A DNA stretch of 64,000 nt, taken from Rhizobium chutanense (GTDB taxonomy: Bacteria; Pseudomonadota; Alphaproteobacteria; Rhizobiales; Rhizobiaceae). Of this stretch, positions 24,705 through 33,200 are shown in pieces (the stretch's first letter is position 1; each line of letters starts with the position of its first letter). The stretch is from assembly GCF_002531935.1 (NCBI RefSeq), contig NZ_NWSV01000014.1, positions 1 through 64,000 of the forward strand, in the 5' to 3' direction. The translations under genes and the position numbers were made by a program. A model generated the notes under the pieces. That model saw nothing but the letters and a program-made list of their open reading frames with translations, was not told where the DNA came from and ran no database searches.

Positions 24705-25730
24705 ATGAAGCTTGCGACATTCAAGGACTCCACCAGGGACGGCCGGCTCGTCGTCGTTTCCCGTGATCTCACCCGCTGCTCCGAGGTCGGCCACATCGCC
24801 CGCACCCTGCAGGCGGCGCTCGATGACTGGGAGCATGTGGCTCCGAGACTGGCGGCGGTGGCCGAAGGCATCGAGACCGGCGCCCAGCCGACGATCCGCT
24901 TTCACGAACATGACGCCGCATCGCCTTTGCCGCGCGCCTACCAATGGGCCGACGGCTCGGCCTACGTCAATCATGTCGAACTCGTGCGCAAGGCACGCGG
25001 CGCCGAGATGCCGACGAGCTTCTGGACCGATCCGCTGATGTATCAAGGCGGTTCGGACGGTTTCCTCGCGCCGCGCGATCCGATCCTGGCGGCCGATGAG
25101 ACCTACGGGATCGACATGGAGGGCGAGGTTGCCGTCGTCACCGGCGACGTGGCGATGGGTTCCGGTCCTGAGGCCGCGCGCAGCGCCATCCGCCTGGTGA
25201 TGCTCGTCAACGACGTGTCGCTGCGCGGTCTGATCCCGGATGAACTCGCCAAGGGATTTGGTTTCTTCCAGTCGAAACCAGCATCGGCATTTTCTCCCGT
25301 CGCGGTGACGCCGGATGAGTTAGGGGCCGCCTGGGACGGCGGCAAGCTGCATCTGCCGCTGCTGGTGAGCTTGAACGGCACGGCATTCGGCAAGGCGAAT
25401 GCCGGCATCGACATGACCTTCGATTTCGGCCAGCTGATCGCCCATGCCGCCAAAACCCGCAATCTCGTGGCCGGAACGATCATCGGCTCGGGAACGGTTT
25501 CCAACAAGCTGGACGGCGGCCCGGGTAAGCCGGTGGAGGAGGGCGGAGACGGCTATTCCTGCATTGCCGAACTCCGAATGATCGAGGCCATCGGGACCGG
25601 ATCGGCGAAAACGCCCTTCATGCGGTTCGGGGATCGAGTTCGCATCGAGATGAAGGATCAGGCCGGCCATTCGATCTTCGGGGCGATCGAGCAGACGGTT
25701 GGAAAATACCAGGGAGCCGCGCCGCGATGA
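24705..25730 (+). CDS. Fumarylacetoacetate hydrolase family protein
   Basis: The ATG at 24705 gives a 341-residue protein; the upstream frame to 24585 overlaps hmgA and is rejected. The FAH catalytic domain shows YGIDMEGEVAVVTGD, where the acidic metal ligands lie, then RLVMLVNDVSLRGLIPDELAKG and the late GSGTVSNK with FGDRVRIEM. It likely performs the last step of tyrosine degradation, fumarylacetoacetate to fumarate and acetoacetate. The length is shorter than the eukaryotic FAH and typical of the bacterial pathway enzyme. Its stop overlaps the start of maiA (ATGA). Confidence 0.9.
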   Translation: MKLATFKDSTRDGRLVVVSRDLTRCSEVGHIARTLQAALDDWEHVAPRLAAVAEGIETGAQPTIRFHEHDAASPLPRAYQWADGSAYVNHVELVRKARGAEMPTSFWTDPLMYQGGSDGFLAPRDPILAADETYGIDMEGEVAVVTGDVAMGSGPEAARSAIRLVMLVNDVSLRGLIPDELAKGFGFFQSKPASAFSPVAVTPDELGAAWDGGKLHLPLLVSLNGTAFGKANAGIDMTFDFGQLIAHAAKTRNLVAGTIIGSGTVSNKLDGGPGKPVEEGGDGYSCIAELRMIEAIGTGSAKTPFMRFGDRVRIEMKDQAGHSIFGAIEQTVGKYQGAAPR

Positions 25731-26359
25731 AGGAGGTCGTTCTCTACGACTACTGGAGATCATCGGCGAGCTACCGCGTCCGCATTGCGCTCAATCTCCT
25801 GGGTGTCGACTATAAGGCGGTGCCGATCAACCTGCTGGAGGGCGGGCACAGGACGCCGGATTATCTCGCGCTCAACCCGCAGGGGCTCGTGCCGACGCTG
25901 GTCATCGATGGGAAAACACTGACGCAGTCGCTGGCCATTATCGAATATCTCGCCGAGACCAGGCCGGAATGCGGATTGCTGCCATCCGATAGTGCCGATC
26001 GCCAAAAAGTGCGCGCCCTTGCATATGCGGTCGCCATGGACATCCATCCGATCTGCAACCTGCATGTCGTCTCGCATCTCATGACGCTGACGGAAAGGGC
26101 CGATGCCCGCGAGCAATGGATGAAGCATTTCATCGCCGACGGACTGCGCAAACTGGAAGCGATGATCGGTGAGTTTGATGGAGCATTCAGCTTTGGCGAT
26201 CGGCCGACGATGGCCGACCTATGTCTGGTTCCACAGGTCTACAACGCCCGCCGTTGGGGAGTAGATATCACAGCTCTCGGGCGCATCGCCGATATCGACG
26301 CCAAATGCGCCGAACTGCCGGCGTTTCAGGCGGCGCATCCGGACCGGGTGAAGCCGTAA
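25727..26359 (+). CDS. maiA: Maleylacetoacetate isomerase
   Basis: Zeta-class glutathione S-transferase isomerising maleylacetoacetate to fumarylacetoacetate. The N-terminus VVLYDYWRSSASYRVRIALN carries the family signature SSxSYRVRIAL with the catalytic Ser, and the C-terminal helical domain has FSFGDRPTMADLCLVPQVYNARR. The start overlaps the stop of the preceding gene by 4 bp, so translation is coupled. Last gene of the operon. Confidence 0.95.
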   Translation: MKEVVLYDYWRSSASYRVRIALNLLGVDYKAVPINLLEGGHRTPDYLALNPQGLVPTLVIDGKTLTQSLAIIEYLAETRPECGLLPSDSADRQKVRALAYAVAMDIHPICNLHVVSHLMTLTERADAREQWMKHFIADGLRKLEAMIGEFDGAFSFGDRPTMADLCLVPQVYNARRWGVDITALGRIADIDAKCAELPAFQAAHPDRVKP

Positions 26360-26403
26360 CGTCATTGCGATAGAAACGCTCAGGCAGAGTCGGCCTCTCC
26401 GAT

Positions 26404-26560
26404 CTCCCTCATTCCTGTGCTCGTCACAGGAATCCAGCCACGGCGCGTCGGCGCCGTGAATGACTCTCAGTGACAAAGCGGTCTCCCGCGCTCAAGGACT
26501 TGAGCGCACTGGATTCCTGTGGCATCCCTCGGATCAAGTCCGAGGACAGGAATGAGGGAG
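26404..26560. repeat. Intergenic palindromic repeat element (157 bp)
   Basis: The left end CTCCCTCATTCCTGTG...CACAGGAATCCAG is matched in inverted order by CTGGATTCCTGTG...ACAGGAATGAGGGAG on the right, with short hairpins inside (GGCGC...GCGCC and CTCAAG-GACTTGAG). Such mosaic palindromic units are spread between genes in rhizobial chromosomes. It lies between the maiA and MEKHLA genes, which converge, so it may serve as a transcription end. Confidence 0.7.
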
Positions 26561-26602
26561 CACCAAGCTACGTTTGCCGCTCCCTCGCCCTGGACGGCGA
26601 AA

Positions 26603-27073
26603 CTACGCGTCCCGCCATGAAGCGAATATCGCCGCCTGGCCCCACCGCTTGCCCGCTTCATCGATGAGCTGCCAGACGGTCACATCCTCGATCCAGAAAC
26701 GGCGCCCCGATTTCGCGATCCTGACACCGCGCGCATTGTCGACAAAACCATCGCGCGCAACGGCGTCGAGCAGCCGCTGGCGCTCGGCGCGATCGGGCTG
26801 CTCGGCCGAAAGCCGCGACGGCAACGCAGTAAATTCCTCCCAGCTATATTCGAAGCAATTCTGCGCGGTGCGGTTGGCGTAGATGAAGCACGGATCGGGC
26901 GCGGTGTTGTGAGCGAGGACCACGAAAGGCGCATGGTTGTAGAGCCAGTCCGGCCCTCGACCCTCCTCGACAAGACGGCGGCCGACGATGCGCTGGTAGC
27001 TGCCGGTAAGAAGGGCGAAAAAATCGGCATCACTCCTCAGATCGAGGGCGTGATTGTCATAGGTCGAAGTCAC
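26603..27073 (-). CDS. MEKHLA domain protein (156 aa)
   Basis: A PAS-like MEKHLA domain covers nearly the whole protein: PDWLYNHAPFVVLAHNTAPD, then FIYANRTAQNCFEYSWEEFTALPSRLSAE and a C-terminal GRRFWIEDVTVWQLIDEAG. In plants this domain is the C-terminal part of HD-ZIP III proteins and may bind a small ligand or sense redox; bacterial versions are stand-alone with unknown role. No obvious partner gene is nearby. Confidence 0.78.
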   Translation of the reverse strand: MTSTYDNHALDLRSDADFFALLTGSYQRIVGRRLVEEGRGPDWLYNHAPFVVLAHNTAPDPCFIYANRTAQNCFEYSWEEFTALPSRLSAEQPDRAERQRLLDAVARDGFVDNARGVRIAKSGRRFWIEDVTVWQLIDEAGKRWGQAAIFASWRDA

Positions 27074-27410
27074 GAACTGCCTCGCTGGTCAAATGCGTCG
27101 ATGCAGGTGACATAGCCGATATTCATTGCAGGGGTCTATGATGCCTTGTGAACCGGAAGCCTTTTCGTCGAGGAACCGGCGTTTACCGTGTTCATCACTT
27201 CTGATTGTGCCGCTTGCCAGAAGATCGCCCCTTGTGCATTGATCGGATACTGCTGGGGGAGGTATCAACATTCTCTGCGAAGCTATTGTTCTTCGGACTG
27301 TAATCGGCGTCGGCGGTCGCCGATGAGGTCGGGCTTCACGGGCAGGTGATTTCATCATCCGGCTATACAGAGCTGCCAAGCCATGCTGCGAATGACGACA
27401 GGAGAAATAC
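27074..27410. other. Intergenic region (337 bp), nothing identified
   Basis: Divergent region between the MEKHLA gene and the ClpP-like gene. Minus-strand open frames here lack a ribosome-binding site or recognisable motifs. No inverted repeat of note was seen apart from short GC-rich pairs around 27300-27330. Confidence 0.4.
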
Positions 27411-28739
27411 GTGCTCGAAGGCTGGGTAAGAATGCGCAAATCCGTCTCGTTGATATCGCTGCTGCTGGCGTTCGTCGCCATGGCCGGAGAGGGGCATGCA
27501 GCGATTTCCTATCAACGTGTGGACGGCGGCGCGGCAGGCCGTGGTCTGGTGATAACGGGCGTGTTTGAATCCGACGATCCGACGGAGCTTGTCGAAGAAT
27601 ACAGGCAGTACCAAGCGGACTACATCAGCTTTGACTCGCCCGGCGGAAACGTGGCCACCGCGATCAAGTTCGGCCGCGCCATCCGCGCACTGAATGCAAG
27701 AACGCTCCAGATCAGAGCCATGGAATGTGCATCGGCTTGCGCCTTCGCCTTCGTCGGTGGCGTCGAAAGGTTCGCCGAGCCGGGCTCGATCGGCGTGCAT
27801 CGGGCTTCCCTGTCCGACGACGCCACGGTGGACAACAAGTTAGCGGTCTCGACGATACAAGCAATGACCAGCGAGATCATCGGCTACCTCACCGACATGG
27901 GGGTAAGCCCCAATCTGCTGCAGCTCAGCCTGTCGATCGACAGCACCGATATACGGTATCTCACCGCTGCGGAAATGCGAGACTGGAACATCAATACGCC
28001 CGAGGATATGTCCTTGGTGCAGGAAAGCGCGCCGCCCCCGCCAGGCGCCGCACCGCAGGAGAGCGCAACACCCGCCGACATGCCGTCGGACCCCAGCGCT
28101 TCCGAGGAGGCGGCGGCCTCCGAACCCGGCGACTTGACCACGGAGGCGGTTGATTTCGTCAACCGATACAATGACGAGTGGTCGAAAGACAGTGCCTCGG
28201 CGCTGGCCTTTATGAAGGGCGTCTATGCCGACGAGGTCTCCTTCTTCGGAAACTCGGTCGACAAAGACGCCGTCCTGAAAGAAAAGGCAGCCTTCGCCCA
28301 ACGCTGGCCGGAGCGCATCTACAGCGTCAAACCCGGCTCCGTGACGGCGAGCTGTGCCGGAAAATGCGAAATGTCGGGAATTGTCGAGTGGTTTGCCCGA
28401 AACAAGGACACGGGTAAGACGTCTGCCGGGATGGCCGAATTCTCTTACGTGTGGAACACCGCCTCCCTGCAGATCGAGTCCGAGACAGGAAAGGTGCTCG
28501 CCACGGATAAGGGAGCCAAGGCGCCGGATCGGTTGATTGACCAGTGGATAGGGCTGGACGACATCTGCCGCGGCAGCACAGATCGGTACGGCATCGAGAC
28601 ACAGCGGGCGTGCAAAAGGCGCGACGAACTCGGTCCGCTGCTCAATCACCTCGACTGGTGCTATGGCCATGAGGGCGAAGCCGGAATGGACTGGAAATGG
28701 CATAAATGCGATGCCAACTCCCGGAGGTATGACGAGTAA
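27411..28739 (+). CDS. Secreted ClpP-like protein with C-terminal extension (442 aa)
   Basis: The GTG at 27411 has AGGAG 7 bases upstream; a signal peptide follows (SVSLISLLLAFVAMAGEGHA). Residues about 35-195 resemble the ClpP/crotonase-fold periplasmic proteases of alphaproteobacteria: ISFDSPGGNVATAIKFGRAI, then ECASACAFAFVGG with the candidate nucleophile Ser108, and IGVHR with the candidate His130. A Pro/Ala-rich linker (205-245) leads to a second domain of about 200 residues ending in several Cys. The catalytic assignment is by analogy, and the second domain is not recognised. Confidence 0.68.
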   Translation: MLEGWVRMRKSVSLISLLLAFVAMAGEGHAAISYQRVDGGAAGRGLVITGVFESDDPTELVEEYRQYQADYISFDSPGGNVATAIKFGRAIRALNARTLQIRAMECASACAFAFVGGVERFAEPGSIGVHRASLSDDATVDNKLAVSTIQAMTSEIIGYLTDMGVSPNLLQLSLSIDSTDIRYLTAAEMRDWNINTPEDMSLVQESAPPPPGAAPQESATPADMPSDPSASEEAAASEPGDLTTEAVDFVNRYNDEWSKDSASALAFMKGVYADEVSFFGNSVDKDAVLKEKAAFAQRWPERIYSVKPGSVTASCAGKCEMSGIVEWFARNKDTGKTSAGMAEFSYVWNTASLQIESETGKVLATDKGAKAPDRLIDQWIGLDDICRGSTDRYGIETQRACKRRDELGPLLNHLDWCYGHEGEAGMDWKWHKCDANSRRYDE

Positions 28740-28832
28740 GCGGTGCCGGTCTGCAGGCAGCGACCGCAAAGTTCGGCAGCTTGCCTGAAGGAAGAGATCG
28801 GTGAAAACTCATATTGCTGAGTGAGGCCGAGC

Positions 28833-30101
28833 ATGTCGGAAGACGAGCATGCCCCATCGAATGCCGTCTTTTCCGGATCCGACGAACCCGAGAAGGCGGC
28901 GGAGCGTTATAAACTCGGCCTCTGCCTTTCGGGCGGTGGCTATCGGGCCATGCTTTTCCATGCGGGATCTCTTTTCAGGCTCAACGAGGCCGGCCTTCTG
29001 GCGAAACTCGATATGATCTCGTCGGTGTCGGGGGGATCGATTGCCTCCGGCCTTTTGGTTTATGCGTGGCCGCGGCTTGTCTTTCAGAACGGGATCGCCG
29101 TCAATTTCAAAGCCGAGTATTTGGATCGCATCCTCGCCTTCAGCCAGGTCTTTGCGGATGGGCCGAGCTTCCTGAAGGGCGTGTTCAATCCCTTCTCCAG
29201 CGCGGCGGAGGAAGCCGCGAAACTCTATGAGCGGCATCTTTTCGATGGAAAATCGCCAAGCCTGAAAGATCTTCCAAGCTCGCCCTGGTTCGTATTTTGC
29301 GCCAGCAATCTCAGCACCGGTTCGCTTTTCCGGATGTCGAACCGCTATCTCGCGGATTACAGGATCGGGTTGTCGTTTCATCCGACACTTTCGCTCGCGA
29401 CCGCGGTTGCCGCTTCGGCGGCATTCCCGCCGGTGCTGTCGCCGCTGCGATTGGACCTGTCGCAGTTTTCCTGGAAGAGGGAAAAGCTCGACGACAGTGT
29501 TGGCGACCCGGTTGCTCCGGGCAGGGCAATATTGAGCGATGGTGGCGTCTATGACAATCACGGCATCGAGCCGGCGCTGAAACGCTGCGATTGCCTGCTT
29601 GTCAGCGATGCCGGCGCGCCCTGGCGATCCTCGACCCGCGGCTACTGGAACTATCTCTCCCAGCTCAAGCGCGTTCTCGATACGACCGACAACCAGGTGC
29701 GGTCGTTGCGGCGGCGAGACCTGATCGGTGGCTTCAAGGCTGCAAAACAGGCCGATCAGCTTGGCCTCGACGATCTCGCGAAATCGGCTCTGCGCGCCAG
29801 AACCCGCGGCGTCTATTGGTCGATCGACAGCAAGGACGCCGAGCTTAAGCCCTACGTGTCCTACATGCTGCCGCCGTCCTCGGTCGTTCCCTCGGAGGTC
29901 GGCACCTATCTCCATTTCCTCGGCGCGAAAGAGACGGAGCATCTGACGAACTGGGGGCATTACGTCTGTGACGCGATGCTCAACCGGTTCTATCAATCGC
30001 CATTGGCGCCATCGTTCGGCCCGCCATTGGCGGCCGGCACCGTGAAGCCGTCTTGGGCGGCGAGGTTGAGCAAGCGCCTGTTCGACTTCCTGCCCTTCTA
30101 G
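28833..30101 (+). CDS. Patatin-like phospholipase (422 aa)
   Basis: The oxyanion-hole motif CLSGGGYRAMLFHAG is at residues about 31-45, the nucleophile region MISSVSGGSIASG at about 63-75 (SVSGG replacing the canonical GXSXG), and the catalytic Asp in SDGGVYDNHG at about 235-244. This Ser-Asp dyad is that of patatin acyl hydrolases acting on membrane lipids. No signal peptide is visible. The gene precedes the large helicase-nuclease by about 105 bp on the same strand. Patatin lipases occur in some defence operons, but linkage here is only positional. Confidence 0.83.
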   Translation: MSEDEHAPSNAVFSGSDEPEKAAERYKLGLCLSGGGYRAMLFHAGSLFRLNEAGLLAKLDMISSVSGGSIASGLLVYAWPRLVFQNGIAVNFKAEYLDRILAFSQVFADGPSFLKGVFNPFSSAAEEAAKLYERHLFDGKSPSLKDLPSSPWFVFCASNLSTGSLFRMSNRYLADYRIGLSFHPTLSLATAVAASAAFPPVLSPLRLDLSQFSWKREKLDDSVGDPVAPGRAILSDGGVYDNHGIEPALKRCDCLLVSDAGAPWRSSTRGYWNYLSQLKRVLDTTDNQVRSLRRRDLIGGFKAAKQADQLGLDDLAKSALRARTRGVYWSIDSKDAELKPYVSYMLPPSSVVPSEVGTYLHFLGAKETEHLTNWGHYVCDAMLNRFYQSPLAPSFGPPLAAGTVKPSWAARLSKRLFDFLPF

Positions 30102-30206
30102 ACGCAATGTGGGCTTCAGGGTGATTTTTGTGCGTTTCCATTAGAATGTACTTGAAACACTCTCGAAAGTAGTAGTTCTCTGGCCGTGAAGGGTGGGGAT
30201 TACATC

Positions 30207-33200
30207 ATGCTGAATATTGTTCATGCCAATGTGGCGATTGTCTCTGATATTGCGCCAAGTTTTACATACGCATCATTTCAGAATGCCATTCCCGTCCTAA
30301 GGTCAGTCAAAGTCGCGAACGCGACAAACGACAACCTTGAGGAATGCCAACTTCGTCTCGTAGCCAATCCCCCATTCGTGCGCGCCAAGACGTGGATGAT
30401 CGATCGGATCCTTGCAGGAGACGAAATCTCTCTGACCGACCGAAAGGTAGATCTCGATTCGTCGTACCTCGCCGGATTGAATGAGGCCGAGCGCGGCGAG
30501 ATCACCCTCACGCTGACATCGCGCGGATCCCTGCTTTCCGAGATCCACGTTCCGGTGCGCCTCCTTGCGCGTGACGAGTGGGGCGGTGTCAATGATATGG
30601 CTCAACTCCTCCCAGCCTTCGTCATGCCGAACGATCCTGCCGTGGCCAGAATTCTGAGGTCTGCCGCAGACCAGCTCGCAGCACATGGACATCCTTCAGG
30701 CTTGGACGGTTACCAGAGCGGCGACCCGAAAAGAACATTCATGCTCGCTGCCTCTGTGTACTCTGCAATTTCCGCACTCGGGCTGCACTATGCCGAAGCT
30801 CCGGCCAGCTTTGAGCAGAGGGGGCAGAAGATTCGACGGCCGACAGACATTCTCGAACAGCGGCTCGCGAACTGCTTGGATCTCACGCTCCTGCTCGCAT
30901 CGGCACTGGAGGCATCGGGTCTGCACGCCATCATCCTCACGTTCAACGGCCACGCGGCTGTCGGCGTGTGGTTGACCCAGAGGACGCTGGCGAATGCAAT
31001 CGAGACGGATCTCATGGAGATTCGCAAGGCGCTCGGGGTGCGCGAGCTGGTAGTGTTCGAAACCACGGGGCTCACCCATCGCCCCGCCATGATTCTAGAC
31101 CATGCCCGACAAATGGTCGAGGCTCGTCTCGACGAGAGCCAGCGCCATTCTTTCGTGGCGGCGATCGATGTTCGACGCGCCCGGAGCGGCGGTGTAACGC
31201 CTCTTGCGTCGCATCAACCCCTTCAGCGTTCTGCGGACGTGCCAGACGATGATCATCCGAGCGCGTTGCCGCTCCCTGCAATGCCGGCATTCGACGCCCT
31301 CCCAGCGGACGTGGCCGAAGAGAAGCCCACGACTGCGGCAGGCCGCATAGATCGCTGGCAGAAAAAGCTGCTCGACCTGACTTTGCGCAATCGCCTCCTG
31401 AACTTCCCGGACAGTCAGAAGACAATCCCATTTTTATGCAGCGATGTCTCCTTTCTGGAGGATCGCCTAGCCTCTGGATCTTTGATCCGGCTCATTTCTC
31501 TACCGGATCAGAATCCTGTCGGTGAACGTGATGAAGCGCTCTTCCGAGAGACCCGCGGTGAAGATCTGCAGCGCCAATTCGCGACCGAGGCCCTTCTGCG
31601 CGACGAACTGCCATCGAAGCTCCATGTAAAGGAGCTGGAAAAGCGGCTGATCGAGCTCCATCGTCAGGTCAAGAACGACTTCGCCGAGGGTGGAGCAAAT
31701 ACTCTCTTCCTCGCGGTGGGCTTCCTGCGTTGGAAGAAGAAACCGGAGGACGAACGGAGCTACCGCGCTCCTTTGCTTCTGGTTCCCGTCAAACTGGAGA
31801 GGAAGAGCGCCTCCTCCCGATTTGGCCTACGCTTCCACGAGGACGAGCCCCGGTTCAATGCCACCCTTCTGCAGTTCCTTGAACGGGACTTCGACTTGCG
31901 CCTGCCGCAGTTCGCTGGAGCTTTGCCGCTGGATGAGAACGGCGTTGATGTTCCACGACTCCTGGCGAGCATGCGGCAAGCCGTCAGAGATGTGCCGGGA
32001 ATGGAGGTGGTGGACGAAGTTGCTCTGTCGACGTTCTCGTTTGCAAAGTTCCTGATGTGGAAGGATCTTGTCGAGCGTACGGACGCCCTTCGCCACAACA
32101 GGGTCGTAAAGCACCTTATCGACACGCCCGACCAGGTGTTCACATCGGACGACCCTTTCGCCGCCGAGCGCGAGATCGACCGCCGCTTCCAGCCCAAGGA
32201 CATCATATGCCTCCTTCCAGCCGATTCCTCACAGATCGCCGCTAGCATCGCCGCTGCCGAGGGGAGGGATTTCGTGGTGGTCGGCCCTCCCGGAACAGGG
32301 AAGAGCCAAACGATCGCAAACATGATCGCGAACTGCCTCGCGGTCGGCAAGACCGTGCTTTTCGTCGCAGAAAAAACCGCGGCGCTCGATGTCGTGTATC
32401 GTCGTCTCCGCGAACACGGGCTCGGCGACCACTGCCTTGAACTACATTCGAACAAGTCGGACAGGAGGAGTTTTGTTTCGCAGTTGAAACGGTCCTGGGA
32501 GGCGTCCATCCGTTCCGATGGACAGGAATGGATCAACGTGAACGAAAAGCTTCGGTTCCGCCGCGACCAACTCAACGCCTACGTGGAAGGCCTCCATCAT
32601 CTCCACAACAACGGGCTGAGTGTCTACAAGGCAATCGGAGTGGCATCCAAAGGGGCAGATGCCCACGCGCCGACTCTCTCTTTCGACGCCCTCGATGCCC
32701 ACGACGAAGCCGCTTACCGGAACCTGAGTGCTCTCGCCGCCGATCTGGGTCGTGTGTTTGGTGCCGTTGACCGGCAGCCGTCCCTGGAACTCGTTGACAG
32801 GCCGGAATGGTCATCAAGCTGGCAGGAGCAGTTGTTGTCCTCCGCATCTGCCCTGAAAGAGAAGATCATCCGATTGCAAAGTGCCCACCAGGCCTTCGTG
32901 CGTGAGCTCGGTTTATCTGCAGAGACCGACGCTCCGATCGACGGTCTGCAAAGGCTCGCGCACTTGGCGGATACATTGTGCTCGACGGCAGGGACGGATG
33001 TCAGCATCGCGTTCGACCGAGAGTTCGCCCAGTTTCAGGGTGCTCTTGCAGAGCTCAGCGGAGCGATCCAGGCGTACCGCGCCGCGGAACGGAACTTAGC
33101 GGCACCCTTCGCACACGACACGCTCGCCTCTATCCCGCTCGAACAGTTGGAGAACGAGTGGCGCGAAGCATCCGCATCCATATGGCCAAAAAGCTGGCTT

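Noticed and set aside
26470..26667. A 65-aa open frame inside the palindromic repeat
   Set aside because: Its sequence is the translation of the repeat itself (DSCGIPRIKSEDRNE type), commonly mis-annotated as a protein in rhizobia.
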